From NCBI RefSeq assembly GCF_002688565.1, contig NZ_CP024011.1:2294001-2358000 (forward strand): a stretch of DNA of 64,000 nt. The letters are read 5' to 3'. The notes beneath the pieces are model-generated. The model had not been told where the DNA came from. It saw only the letters and a list, made by a program, of their open reading frames with translations, and made no database searches. Each line of letters opens with the position of its first letter. The stretch's first letter is position 1. Below, in pieces: positions 1-7,590 of this stretch. The translations under genes and the position numbers were made by a program. Source of the stretch: Acinetobacter sp. LoGeW2-3. Lineage in GTDB: Bacteria > Pseudomonadota > Gammaproteobacteria > Pseudomonadales > Moraxellaceae.

Positions 1-314
1 AGAGGGCCTTCGATGGTACGTGGTGTACCGCCAGTAATACCTGCTTTAGCATCCGCTTCATCCGCACGAAGGTCTAAGAAATGTTCTAAGCCTAAACCAG
101 CAGCAAGAAGTCCAAGTTCATTGGCTTGGCCTGCATCTGTAAAATATTCAAGACCTTTCCAAACTTCTGATTGGGATAAGTCTAGATCTTCAATTGCTTT
201 AAATAGATCTGAAACCAAACGAACAACAACTTGCTGTACACGCGCATCTACAGGTCCAGTTGCAGTGTCTACGTTCATTTTTTTAACTAAAGCATCGATT
301 TCTTGATGGTTCAT
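1..314 (-). CDS. catA: catechol 1,2-dioxygenase, 5' part only
   Basis: Intradiol ring cleavage of catechol to cis,cis-muconate, first step of the catechol branch of the beta-ketoadipate pathway, cytoplasmic. Only the first 104 or so codons are present; the gene runs off the left edge on the minus strand. The visible part begins MNHQEIDALVKKMN and includes LFKAIEDLDLSQSEVW and the stretch LGLEHFLDLRADEAD, typical of the helical N-terminal dimerisation domain of bacterial catechol dioxygenases. The ferric-iron ligands lie in the missing part. The ATG at 312-314 follows a clear AAGGAG site. Its place behind catB and catC supports the identity. Confidence 0.9.
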   Translation of the reverse strand, partial: MNHQEIDALVKKMNVDTATGPVDARVQQVVVRLVSDLFKAIEDLDLSQSEVWKGLEYFTDAGQANELGLLAAGLGLEHFLDLRADEADAKAGITGGTPRTIEGP

Positions 315-346
315 GCTACTTACTCCTTAAGTATTTTTTGTTAATT

Positions 347-381
347 AGGACAATTTTTACTTTTGAAAAAAATCTTGTCCT
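347..381. other. hairpin between catC and catA
   Basis: AGGACAA (347-353) pairs with TTGTCCT (375-381), and the T-rich and A-rich flanks inside extend the stem. It lies in the 126-bp gap between catC and catA on their shared transcript. It could act as a processing or attenuation element; no run of U that would make a strong terminator follows on the minus strand. Role is inferred only from position. Confidence 0.3.
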
Positions 382-440
382 GGTCCTTATTGCTAACTGT
401 TTTTCGTGTTTATAAAATGATCTCAAAATTTTGAAATAAA

Positions 441-731
441 TTAAGTATCATCATCTCGAATTGAAGATGGATGACGATTTAATGCCATGACTTCAATCTT
501 CATAAACGGATAAAGTGGCAAACCTTGTAAAAGGTTATGTAGCTCTTCATTACTTTCGACATCAAAAATACTGATATTCGAGTACTGCCCTGTAACTCGC
601 CAGATATGACGCCATTTGCCTTGGCGTTGCAACTCTTGTGAATATGCTTTTTCAACAGCTTTAATTTCGTTGACTTGCGCTTCAGGCAAGTCACGAGGAA
701 TATTTACATCCATTCGTACATGAAACAGCAT
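441..731 (-). CDS. catC: muconolactone delta-isomerase
   Basis: Isomerises muconolactone to beta-ketoadipate enol-lactone, the step after CatB. The 96-residue product matches the family length (about 96) and carries its hallmarks: MLFHVRMDVNIPRDLP at the start, the KAVEKAYSQELQRQGKW segment, and LLQGLPLYPFMKIEV near the end. It follows catB after 29 bp, so the two are very likely cotranscribed and controlled by CatM from the catB promoter. Nothing looks truncated. Confidence 0.95.
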   Translation of the reverse strand: MLFHVRMDVNIPRDLPEAQVNEIKAVEKAYSQELQRQGKWRHIWRVTGQYSNISIFDVESNEELHNLLQGLPLYPFMKIEVMALNRHPSSIRDDDT

Positions 732-760
732 GTTCCACTCCTTAATCCGTTATGTGTCGC

Positions 761-1870
761 TTATATGCGGCGAAGGTTATCGATTTTGTCTTCATCCATT
801 TCAATGCCGAGCCCTGTGCCTTGAGGCAGGTGTAATGCAAAGTCATGGTATTGCAATGGTGTTTTCAGAATTTCTTCAGTGAGCAGTAATGGGCCAAAAA
901 GTTCGGTACCAAATGCCAGATTTTCAAAGGTCGAGAACAGGTGAGCAGAAGCAATCGTTCCTACAGAACCTTCTAGCATGGTGCCACCATACAGGTCGAT
1001 TCCTGCAAGGTTAGCCACAGTGGCTACATCACGGCCTTCAAGCAAACCACCAGATTGCGCCACTTTCACTGCAAATACCGATGCTGCATTGGTACGCGCC
1101 AGCTTATAAGCACTACTTGGCCCCATTAGTGATTCATCGGCCATGATGGCAATATCAAAGCGACGAGTCAGACGCTCCATGGCATCAATATTGTCAATCG
1201 CACATGGCTGTTCAATCAGATCGACACCACCGTCTTGTAGCAGGGTAATGCCTTTAATAGCATCCAGTTCTGACCAGGCACGGTTCACATCAACACGGAT
1301 AGATACTTTATCGCCAAGGGCTTTTTTAATCGCCAGTACATGTTCAACATCGGCTTCAACCGCACGGGAACCAATTTTTAGCTTGAAGAAGTTATGGCGT
1401 TTCGCTGCCAGCATTTTCTGTGCTTCTGCGATATCTTTTTCTGTATCCCCAGAGGCCAGTACCCAAAGCACTGGAACACTATCACGCAAACGGCCACCGA
1501 GCAGTTCAGATAAAGGCAAACCTAGACGCTGTGCCTGAATATCTAGCAGGGCTGTTTGAATAGCACATTTTGCAAAACGGTTACCATTGATGTTCTTTTT
1601 TAGAACTTGCATGGTTTGTGCAATATTCTGTTTATTCAGCGACTTCAGTAGTGGGCTAAAATAAGTATCAATATTGGTTTTGATACTTTCTGGGCTTTCT
1701 TCACCATAGCCCAGGCCACCGATTGTGGTTGCTTCACCCCAGCCAATCAACCCGTCCTGAGTTTCAATTTTGATCAGCACCAATGTCTGGGTCTGCATTG
1801 TCGCTACTGCCATTTTATGAGGGCGGATGGTTGGGATATCGATAAGCAACGTTTCTATTGATCTGAACAT
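761..1870 (-). CDS. catB: muconate cycloisomerase
   Basis: Cycloisomerises cis,cis-muconate to muconolactone. The 369-residue protein belongs to the enolase superfamily (muconate lactonizing enzyme group). An N-terminal capping domain is followed by a barrel carrying the KxK base motif (FKLKIGS, around residue 168), metal ligands in RVDVNRAW (D), LIEQP (E) and MADES (D), and the second base in FAVKVAQSGG. It is the first gene of a leftward catB-catC-catA unit. Its start, facing catM across 113 bp, places the CatM operator in its promoter region. Base composition is like the core genes and clearly less AT-rich than catM. Confidence 0.95.
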   Translation of the reverse strand: MFRSIETLLIDIPTIRPHKMAVATMQTQTLVLIKIETQDGLIGWGEATTIGGLGYGEESPESIKTNIDTYFSPLLKSLNKQNIAQTMQVLKKNINGNRFAKCAIQTALLDIQAQRLGLPLSELLGGRLRDSVPVLWVLASGDTEKDIAEAQKMLAAKRHNFFKLKIGSRAVEADVEHVLAIKKALGDKVSIRVDVNRAWSELDAIKGITLLQDGGVDLIEQPCAIDNIDAMERLTRRFDIAIMADESLMGPSSAYKLARTNAASVFAVKVAQSGGLLEGRDVATVANLAGIDLYGGTMLEGSVGTIASAHLFSTFENLAFGTELFGPLLLTEEILKTPLQYHDFALHLPQGTGLGIEMDEDKIDNLRRI

Positions 1871-1952
1871 ATCGCTATATAATCCATTATTCGATATTAC
1901 ATACCATATTTGAATTTATTTTGCGAAAATAGGCTATAAATAGTATTTTAAT

Positions 1953-1967
1953 ATACTTAAAAGGTAT
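1953..1967. promoter_or_regulatory. CatM-type operator ATAC-N7-GTAT
   Basis: ATAC (1953-1956), seven bases, then GTAT (1964-1967): a perfect match to the dyad recognised by the Acinetobacter regulators CatM and BenM. It sits 16 bp before the catM ATG and about 83 bp upstream of the catB ATG. That placement suits muconate-dependent activation of catB with autorepression of catM. A second partial element with ATAC lies nearer catB (GTAT...ATAC inverted around 1943-1956). Confidence 0.7.
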
Positions 1968-1983
1968 TTAATGGGGCGATTCA

Positions 1984-2862
1984 ATGGAACTGAAAACTTT
2001 AAAATATTTTGTAGCAGTAGTAGAAGAAAAAAGTATAACTAAAGCTGCCTCGAAATTGTGTATGGCACAACCTCCTTTAACTCGTCAAATTAAAAATTTA
2101 GAGGCTGAACTAGGGGTAACGTTATTTGAACGAGGAATACGTCCAGTAAAAACAACAGAAGTAGGACAATATTTTTATCAGTATGCTGTTCAAATATTAA
2201 CCTTGTCTGCACATGCTAAATCAATGGTAAATAGATATAAAGTAACCGATAAAACAGTACGAATAGGATATGTAAGCTCTTTATTTTACTGGAAATTACC
2301 AGAATTAATTGATTATCTAAGAAGCCACATTGATGGTATTAAAGTTGAGTTGGTTGAGTGTGGAACAAGAGATCAAGTTGAAGCTTTAAAACTTGGAAAA
2401 ATTGATATGGGATTTGGAAGACTAGGAATTAGTGATCCTTCAATAAAAAGAAAAATTCTAGAACATGAAAAGCTTTTACTTGCAGTACATAATGATCATG
2501 CACTAGGCCATTATCATAATGAAGGCATTTATTTATCACAAATATTAAATGAAATCATATATATGTACCCCAATACGCCTAAACCAAATTTTTCAACTTT
2601 TATTCAAAATATTTTCTCCGAATTAGATCTAATACCACAAAATTTGACTGAAGTAAGGGAAATTCATATGGCACTCGGATTGGTTTCATCAGGAGAGGGA
2701 GTATGTATTATTCCAAAAAGTGCAAGCGCGATTGGTATAAAAAACTTAAAGTTTCTTCCCATCCTAGATGAGGAAGCATATAGCCCAATCACATTGGCTT
2801 ATCGAAGTATAGATAATAATGAATATATTCAGCAGATTTTAGAATACATGAGTGATTTTTAG
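1984..2862 (+). CDS. catM: LysR-type regulator of the cat operon
   Basis: Muconate-responsive LysR-type activator. An N-terminal winged helix-turn-helix (residues 1-60, MELKTLKYFVAVVEEKSITKAA, then QPPLTRQIKNLE) precedes an effector-binding domain. That domain has stretches shared with CatM/BenM of A. baylyi: KIDMGFGRLGISDPSIKR, KPNFSTFIQNIFSE and EVREIHMALGLV. At 292 residues it is slightly shorter than CatM (about 303) at the C-terminus. The gene is visibly more AT-rich than catB. The ATG at 1984 has only a weak GGGG ribosome site. It is divergent from catBCA with the ATAC-N7-GTAT box between, so autoregulation is expected. BenM is the close alternative, but no ben genes are in view. Confidence 0.85.
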   Translation: MELKTLKYFVAVVEEKSITKAASKLCMAQPPLTRQIKNLEAELGVTLFERGIRPVKTTEVGQYFYQYAVQILTLSAHAKSMVNRYKVTDKTVRIGYVSSLFYWKLPELIDYLRSHIDGIKVELVECGTRDQVEALKLGKIDMGFGRLGISDPSIKRKILEHEKLLLAVHNDHALGHYHNEGIYLSQILNEIIYMYPNTPKPNFSTFIQNIFSELDLIPQNLTEVREIHMALGLVSSGEGVCIIPKSASAIGIKNLKFLPILDEEAYSPITLAYRSIDNNEYIQQILEYMSDF

Positions 2863-3318
2863 AAATATTTGAAATTGTATTTCTACTATTTAATAAACTC
2901 TATGAAGGAGCTGTTGATATTTCATAATGGTAACTAGTCAATTGATAATCTAAATTTTATAAAATCTTAAGCTTTGTTATGAAACTAGGAAGGAAGAGTA
3001 TTTAATCTTCCACTTTATATTTAAGCAATGATGATAAAATTCCTATAATGTTGATTTTATTTATTAAATTTAGTGGATATTCAAAAATTACACTTTTATG
3101 AAACGCCTCCCTTAAGCGATCCCCCAGAATTCATGCTAAAAAAATGTAGGTTTGAAGCATGGATCTAAAGAGTTTAAGAAATTGAGCTCGCAGCGTATTA
3201 CATTTTTTGGCACGATTTCCTAAGTTATCCAAGGATTTCATGCTTAAAAATGTAATATTTTTCTTGTAGAAAAGCTGTTTTGAGAGGACTTGCTGTATTT
3301 AATTACTAAATTTTAGAT
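2863..3318. other. gene-free stretch with short repeats
   Basis: No gene seen between catM and the insertion sequences. It holds a perfect 12-bp inverted repeat (TATTACATTTTT at 3196-3207, complement at 3246-3257). Two copies of a TTCATGCT-(T/A)AAAAA-ATGTA motif lie in direct orientation (3130-3148 and 3237-3254). On the minus strand a short open stretch including CNTLRAQFLKLFRSM occurs but lacks a start. It may be a dispersed repeat or decayed gene. Confidence 0.4.
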
Positions 3319-3419
3319 TGAATAGCCACCGATTTTGTAGACACCTTTTAGTTAGATATGGACTGCCACCACTCTCCTAGACAAATTTCGTCTATTCTTT
3401 TTGCATAGGAGAGAACATT

Positions 3420-3704
3420 ATGAGTGGACAACGATACACCCCAGAATTTAAAGATGAAGCTGTTAAATTGATTACTGAACGTGGATATTCTGTCACCGAT
3501 GTGGCAGAACGTTTAGGTGTATCACAGCACAGCATTTATAAATGGCTAAAGGCCGTACAGCCTTTACGCAACAACCCTGATGAACATGAACTACTCGAAG
3601 CAAAGAAAGAAATCCTTCGCCTTAAAAGTCAGCTCAAACAAACTGAAGAGGAACGGGATATTCTAAAAAAGGCCGCAAGGTACTTTGCAAGCCTGCCCGA
3701 GTAA
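3420..3704 (+). CDS. IS3-family transposase OrfA (inner IS)
   Basis: Helix-turn-helix subunit of an IS3-family transposase, 94 residues. It starts MSGQRYTPEFKDEAVKL and has the helix-turn-helix around GYSVTDVAERLGVSQHSIYKWL (pieces at residues 20-42). A leucine-zipper-like coiled coil follows, ending ERDILKKAA. The in-frame slippery heptamer A-AAA-AAG at 3665-3671 permits a -1 frameshift. The -1 frame then runs open from 3671 into orfB, giving an OrfAB fusion transposase. ATG has a GGAGAG site upstream. Confidence 0.93.
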   Translation: MSGQRYTPEFKDEAVKLITERGYSVTDVAERLGVSQHSIYKWLKAVQPLRNNPDEHELLEAKKEILRLKSQLKQTEEERDILKKAARYFASLPE

Positions 3705-3751
3705 AGTATCAGTTTATCCTGGAATACAGCCATCAATTTAAGATTAAAACG

Positions 3752-4558
3752 ATGTGTCGGGTTCTTAAGATTGCTCGTGCTGGCTACTATGCTTGGTTGC
3801 ATGAACCCGAATCAGGCAGGACTATTGAAGATAAGCGGTTATTACAGCTCATCCGTTCTTCTTATGATGCCAGTTATGGCATCTACGGTTATCGTCGCAT
3901 TACGCTGGATCTTAAAGAGCTAGGTGAAAGCTGTGGACCTAATCGTGTGCTGAAGATCATGAAGCACAATGGTATTGCCGCTGTTCGAGGATATAAGAAG
4001 CATAAAAGCTATGGTCGTGGTCGTCCTCAGATTGTGCCACCTAACCATTTAAATCGAGAATTTGTTGTAAACACACCGGATACCTCTTGGGTGACTGATA
4101 TTACCTACATCCGCACCTGGCAAGGCTGGTTATATCTGGCTGTGGTTCTCGATTTATATTCGAGAAAAGTCATCGGTTGGTCAATGAAACCTACGCTTGC
4201 CAAGGATATCGTTTTGGATGCACTTTTAATGGCGGTATGGCGACGCAGACCCAATGAACCTGTGATCATACACTCAGACCAAGGCTCACAATACAGTAGC
4301 GGAGACTGGCAGAAATTCTGTCAGAAGCATAATTTAGTTCCGAGTATGAGTCGTCGTGGAAACTGTTGGGACAATGCTGTTGCTGAATCCTTTTTTAGCA
4401 GCTTGAAGAAGGAAAGAATTAAAAAGAGGATCTATAAAACACGAGAAATGGCTCGTGCAGATGTATTTGATTACATCGAGATGTTTTACAATCGAATCAG
4501 GCGTCATTCGCATCTCGATGGGATGAGTCCGGAAGCCTTTGAGGCAGCTTCAAAATGA
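3752..4558 (+). CDS. IS3-family transposase OrfB, DDE integrase (inner IS)
   Basis: Catalytic half of the transposase, 268 residues when read from its own ATG, but most likely made as a fusion with OrfA through the -1 frameshift at 3665-3671; that frame is open between the two. An HTH_21-type segment is followed by the rve integrase core. Catalytic residues are visible: D in WVTDITYIRT, D in IHSDQGSQYSS and E in DNAVAESFFSSLKKE, completed by the basic helix RIKKRI. No stop or frameshift damages it, so it could be active. Confidence 0.93.
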   Translation: MCRVLKIARAGYYAWLHEPESGRTIEDKRLLQLIRSSYDASYGIYGYRRITLDLKELGESCGPNRVLKIMKHNGIAAVRGYKKHKSYGRGRPQIVPPNHLNREFVVNTPDTSWVTDITYIRTWQGWLYLAVVLDLYSRKVIGWSMKPTLAKDIVLDALLMAVWRRRPNEPVIIHSDQGSQYSSGDWQKFCQKHNLVPSMSRRGNCWDNAVAESFFSSLKKERIKKRIYKTREMARADVFDYIEMFYNRIRRHSHLDGMSPEAFEAASK

Positions 4559-4620
4559 GGCCGTCTCGTGTCTAGGATACTGGGAGCAGTCCAATAAAAT
4601 GGCTAATTAACGAGGTGCTT

Positions 4621-4899
4621 ATGAGCAGTAAACGATACCCTGAAGAATTCAAAATTGAAGCAGTAAAACAAGTCACTGAGAAAGGTCATAGTGTGGCTGA
4701 AGTTGCTACACGTTTAGGAACCACTACACATAGTCTGTATGCTTGGATCAAACGTTATGATCCACAGCAGCCCAAGACAACAGAATCTAGTGATCCAACT
4801 ACAGAATTAGCGAAATTAAAAAAAGAGCTGCAAAGGGTCACTGAAGAAAGGGACATATTAAAAAAGGCCGCGGTGTACTTCGCAAGCCAGTCCAAATGA
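4621..4899 (+). CDS. IS3-family transposase OrfA (outer IS)
   Basis: Helix-turn-helix subunit, 92 residues from the ATG at 4621, which has AACGAGG five bases upstream; an in-frame GTG at 4615 is a less likely start. It begins MSSKRYPEEFKIEAVKQV, has the helix-turn-helix near HSVAEVATRLGTTTHSLYAW, and ends in a coiled coil ERDILKKAAVYFASQ. The in-frame slippery A-AAA-AAG at 4860-4866 allows -1 frameshifting into orfB. The sequence differs clearly from the inner OrfA, so these are two different elements and not a duplication. Confidence 0.92.
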   Translation: MSSKRYPEEFKIEAVKQVTEKGHSVAEVATRLGTTTHSLYAWIKRYDPQQPKTTESSDPTTELAKLKKELQRVTEERDILKKAAVYFASQSK

Positions 4900-5768
4900 G
4901 GTACGCCTTTATTCGGGACAACCAACATATATGGTCTGTTCGTCGTTTATGTTCAACGTTAGATGTTCATCACAGTGGTTATTACGCCTGGTTAAAGAAA
5001 CCTACCAGTATAACTGCGAGGAAGCGGCAACAGCTTTCAGGATTAATTAAACAGTTCTGGTTGGAATCTGGCGGAGTCTACGGTTATCGCAAGATTCATT
5101 GTGATTTGAAAGACGTTGGCGAAAGTTGCGGTATCAATCGAGTACATCGACTCATGAAGGCGAATGGTCTCAAGTCACAGCGTGGCTATCGCAAACCTAG
5201 AGCTAATGTTAGTACTCCATCGATTGTGGCTCGAAATACTTTAGACAGACAGTTTAACCCCACCCAGCCCAACCAGTTGTGGGTGACTGACATCACTTAT
5301 ATTCGCACTCATGAAGGATGGCTGTATCTTGCAGTAGTAATCGACCTATTCTCACGGCTAGTCGTTGGCTGGTCTATGAAGTCGAGAATCACAACAGATC
5401 TGGTTTTAGATGCTCTACTGATGGCTTTGTGGCGAAGAAGCCCAAAGAACAAAGTCCTGATTCATTCTGATCAAGGTAGCCAATACACCAGTCATGAATG
5501 GCAGACATTTCTCAAGCATCACAACCTTGAAAGCAGTATGAGCCGGCGTGGAAACTGCCATGATAATGCTGTTGCTGAGAGCTTCTTTCAGCTGTTAAAG
5601 CGAGAGAGGATCAAGAAGAAAACCTATGTGACAAGAACTGAAGCAAGGTCGGATATCTTTGAATATATAGAGATGTTCTATAACTCAAAACGCAGACATG
5701 GTTCCAATGGTCAGCGTTCTCCATTAGATTATGAAAAGGCCCATCAAAAGATGGTTATGTGTGTCTAG
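4896..5768 (+). CDS. IS3-family transposase OrfB, DDE integrase (outer IS)
   Basis: Catalytic subunit, 290 residues. Its ATG overlaps the orfA stop (ATGA), and the frame is open upstream to the slippery site at 4860-4866, so an OrfAB fusion is expected. Key residues: D in LWVTDITYIRTHEGW, D in LIHSDQGSQYTS, E in NAVAESFFQLLKRE, then KKKTYVTRTEA. The reading frame ends 18 bp before the right terminal repeat. It appears complete despite the nested insertion upstream. Confidence 0.92.
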   Translation: MRYAFIRDNQHIWSVRRLCSTLDVHHSGYYAWLKKPTSITARKRQQLSGLIKQFWLESGGVYGYRKIHCDLKDVGESCGINRVHRLMKANGLKSQRGYRKPRANVSTPSIVARNTLDRQFNPTQPNQLWVTDITYIRTHEGWLYLAVVIDLFSRLVVGWSMKSRITTDLVLDALLMALWRRSPKNKVLIHSDQGSQYTSHEWQTFLKHHNLESSMSRRGNCHDNAVAESFFQLLKRERIKKKTYVTRTEARSDIFEYIEMFYNSKRRHGSNGQRSPLDYEKAHQKMVMCV

Positions 5769-5801
5769 AATTTTGGTGGCTATTCAGATGCTAGTAAAGG
5801 A

Positions 5802-5828
5802 TATAATTTAATTGTAAATTAAATTATA
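5802..5828. promoter_or_regulatory. perfect 12-bp inverted repeat upstream of the AbiEi-like gene
   Basis: TATAATTTAATT (5802-5813), a 3-base spacer, then the exact complement (5817-5828). It lies 39 bp before the DUF6088 start. AbiEi antitoxins are known to repress their own promoters through inverted repeats, so this is a candidate operator. The AT-rich setting makes a chance palindrome possible, though 12 perfect pairs is long. Confidence 0.45.
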
Positions 5829-5867
5829 ATTAAGAGAATTGTAATATTTAAAATTATGAATTAAAAA

Positions 5868-6464
5868 ATGGTAAATATGGAAGAAATTTTTTTACAAATT
5901 AAAAATATGGAAGAAAGTCAAGTTTTTACTATTAATGATCTTAATTATTCTTGTTCTAAAAGTAATTTATATAAAATCTTAAGAAAACTGAAGAAAGATA
6001 ATATTATTAATTTAGCATTTAAGGGTATTTACTATAAGGTATATATTTCTGATTTTTTAAATAAACCAATACCTCCTAATATTATGGATGTGGTAAGGAA
6101 GATAGTAGAAAAAAATGGAGAAATAATACAATATCATGGTGCCGATATTGCAAATAAATTTCGAATAAGTACACAAATGCCATTAACTTATGTATTTCTA
6201 ACAAGTGGATATTCAAGACAAATAATAATATGTGGAGGAGTAGTGAAATTTATACATACAAGTAATAAGAAAATTTTACAGTATTCTATGCAGCCTTTAG
6301 GTAAAGCTATCTCCTGTTTATATTATCTGGGAGAAGATATTGTTAATGATGAAATCATTTCAAAAATTAAGATTAGTATTGGGGAGAAAGATTTTGAACA
6401 TTTAAGAAAATTAAATTTAGAAAAATGGATAAATGAAAAGTTGGAAAATTATGAAAATAGTTAA
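5868..6464 (+). CDS. AbiEi/DUF6088-type antitoxin, orphan
   Basis: Likely the antitoxin half of a type IV toxin-antitoxin system. The 198-residue product has an N-terminal winged-helix region (FTINDLNYSCSKSNLYKILRKLKKDNIINLAFKG in pieces, residues 19-52). The DUF6088 core follows: PPNIMDVVRKIVEK, then YHGADIANKFRISTQMP, VFLTSG and the beta-rich IIICGGVVKFIHTS. In AbiE systems the antitoxin is followed by a nucleotidyltransferase toxin, but none follows here; the next 1.9 kb has no gene. DUF6088 genes also occur on plasmids, which fits the iteron-like repeats downstream. The gene is extremely AT-rich. In-frame ATGs exist at 5868 and 5877. Confidence 0.7.
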   Translation: MVNMEEIFLQIKNMEESQVFTINDLNYSCSKSNLYKILRKLKKDNIINLAFKGIYYKVYISDFLNKPIPPNIMDVVRKIVEKNGEIIQYHGADIANKFRISTQMPLTYVFLTSGYSRQIIICGGVVKFIHTSNKKILQYSMQPLGKAISCLYYLGEDIVNDEIISKIKISIGEKDFEHLRKLNLEKWINEKLENYENS

Positions 6465-6984
6465 TATACTAAGGTTATATTTATTTATCTTTGATACCTT
6501 TTATAGAAAGATAATAATTAAATCTTACAGGGTAAGTAGATTTTTTAATTTTTATACTGTAGTGAACGAATCTAAAGCTAAACTGTGTAATATCTGAAAC
6601 AAAGTGAAGTTAAGGGTGGAAAAAAGTATAACTTTTATGTTTATTAACTGATATAAAAGCTTAGTAAATCTGTGTCAAAAGTGTGCTGAAAATTTTTTTC
6701 AAAATTTTAAAATGTAAATGAAGTGATTTAACTTATTGTAAAAGAATAAAGGTATAGGTTTAAATCATTAAATATTTTTATTTATTATTTTGGTTTTATG
6801 TGGTTGTTGGTAAATTACATATAAAATAAGGTTGTTAATAAAAAATATAATTTATGAATTATATTTATGTTGTTAATTTAAGATTTTATGTGATTTAAAA
6901 TATAGTCGTTGGTTTAAATTTAAATAATGCTTATTTGGTGAATAATAATAGGTGCTTATAATAATCTCATAAATTTTGCTAAAT

Positions 6985-7127
6985 TTTATGACGTAACACT
7001 GCTCGATATTTGATCTGTTTATGACGTAACAAAACTTTTTTCTCAATTTTATGACGTAACAAAGATTACTTTTTATACAGTTTATGACGTAACACCGATT
7101 AAAATTTAACCTGTTTATGACGTAACA
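6985..7127 (+). repeat. five iteron-like 14-bp direct repeats
   Basis: TTTATGACGTAACA occurs exactly five times, at 6985, 7018, 7048, 7081 and 7114, all in the same orientation. Start-to-start distances are 33, 30, 33 and 33 bp, close to three helical turns, so a bound protein would see all sites on one face of the DNA. The spacers are unrelated and very AT-rich. This is the layout of iterons in theta-type plasmid origins (Rep_3 type common in Acinetobacter). No replication gene is found nearby. Confidence 0.8.
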
Positions 7128-7569
7128 AAAAAAATGTAGAAAAATTTTTCGGTGAGTAACAGTAGTCTTGGTTATTATTTAATCAATAATGTTTCGACTA
7201 CAGCTTAGATATGTGAATTGCCTAATCAGTACACGAGTTGTGACGAAATTGGAGTGATCTGGAATCAAAGTGTAAAGGTTAGTCTTGCTATTAGATAATA
7301 TATTATTTAAAATTTTATATAAATAAAATTTATAGTTAAAAATTGTTTTTTATTAGTATAAAAATATAATTAAAAATTTTATTATTTATAATTTTAACTA
7401 ATGAGATAAATAAAATTTGAGAGTTTTGGTAATGTATTTTTTTTATTTTTCCTCTTTTGGTTAATGTGTATATCTATAGTTAGAACAATAATTTAAATAA
7501 ATAAAATACTGTATAAAATTCAATGGAAAATGTTTTTTAAATTAAAAATTTCATAAGTAAATAAGTAAA

Positions 7570-7590
7570 GATGCGACACCACGTCGCATC
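7570..7590. other. GC-rich hairpin in AT-rich region
   Basis: GATGCGAC (7570-7577), loop ACCAC, GTCGCATC (7583-7590). It stands out in an AT-rich stretch. On the minus strand the stem is followed by T-rich DNA, so it could be a leftward terminator for a gene that is no longer recognisable. No T run follows on the plus strand. Confidence 0.4.

Larger units (their letters stand above)
3359..4593 (+). mobile_element. IS3-family insertion sequence (inner, nested)
   Basis: 1235 bp with imperfect terminal repeats beginning TGGACTGC (left at 3359; right complement ending at 4593), both continuing into CCTAGACA about 17 bases in. ATA at 3356-3358 and ATA at 4594-4596 form the target duplication created when it landed inside the outer element, 40 bp from that element's left tip. 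It carries overlapping-frame orfA and orfB. Both elements look intact, so both insertions may be recent. Confidence 0.92.
3319..5786 (+). mobile_element. IS3-family insertion sequence (outer, interrupted)
   Basis: Terminal inverted repeats begin TGAATAGCCACC at both ends (left 3319-3330; right end complement closing at 5786), and the further inward bases also pair (TAGACAC). The flanks GAT (3316-3318) and GAT (5787-5789) are a 3-bp target duplication. After removal of the inner element (3359-4593 plus one ATA) the element is about 1230 bp with orfA and orfB, the usual IS3-family size. Since the insertion splits it only between the left repeat and orfA, its transposase genes are intact, but promoter and end spacing are disturbed. 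Confidence 0.9.

Noticed and set aside
13..306. 97-codon plus-strand frame
   Set aside because: Antisense shadow of catA, which has a clear protein match and ribosome site.
6985..7127. CRISPR array
   Set aside because: Repeats are only 14 bp with 16-19 bp spacers, spacers are AT-rich and of unequal length, and no cas genes are present. Iterons fit better.
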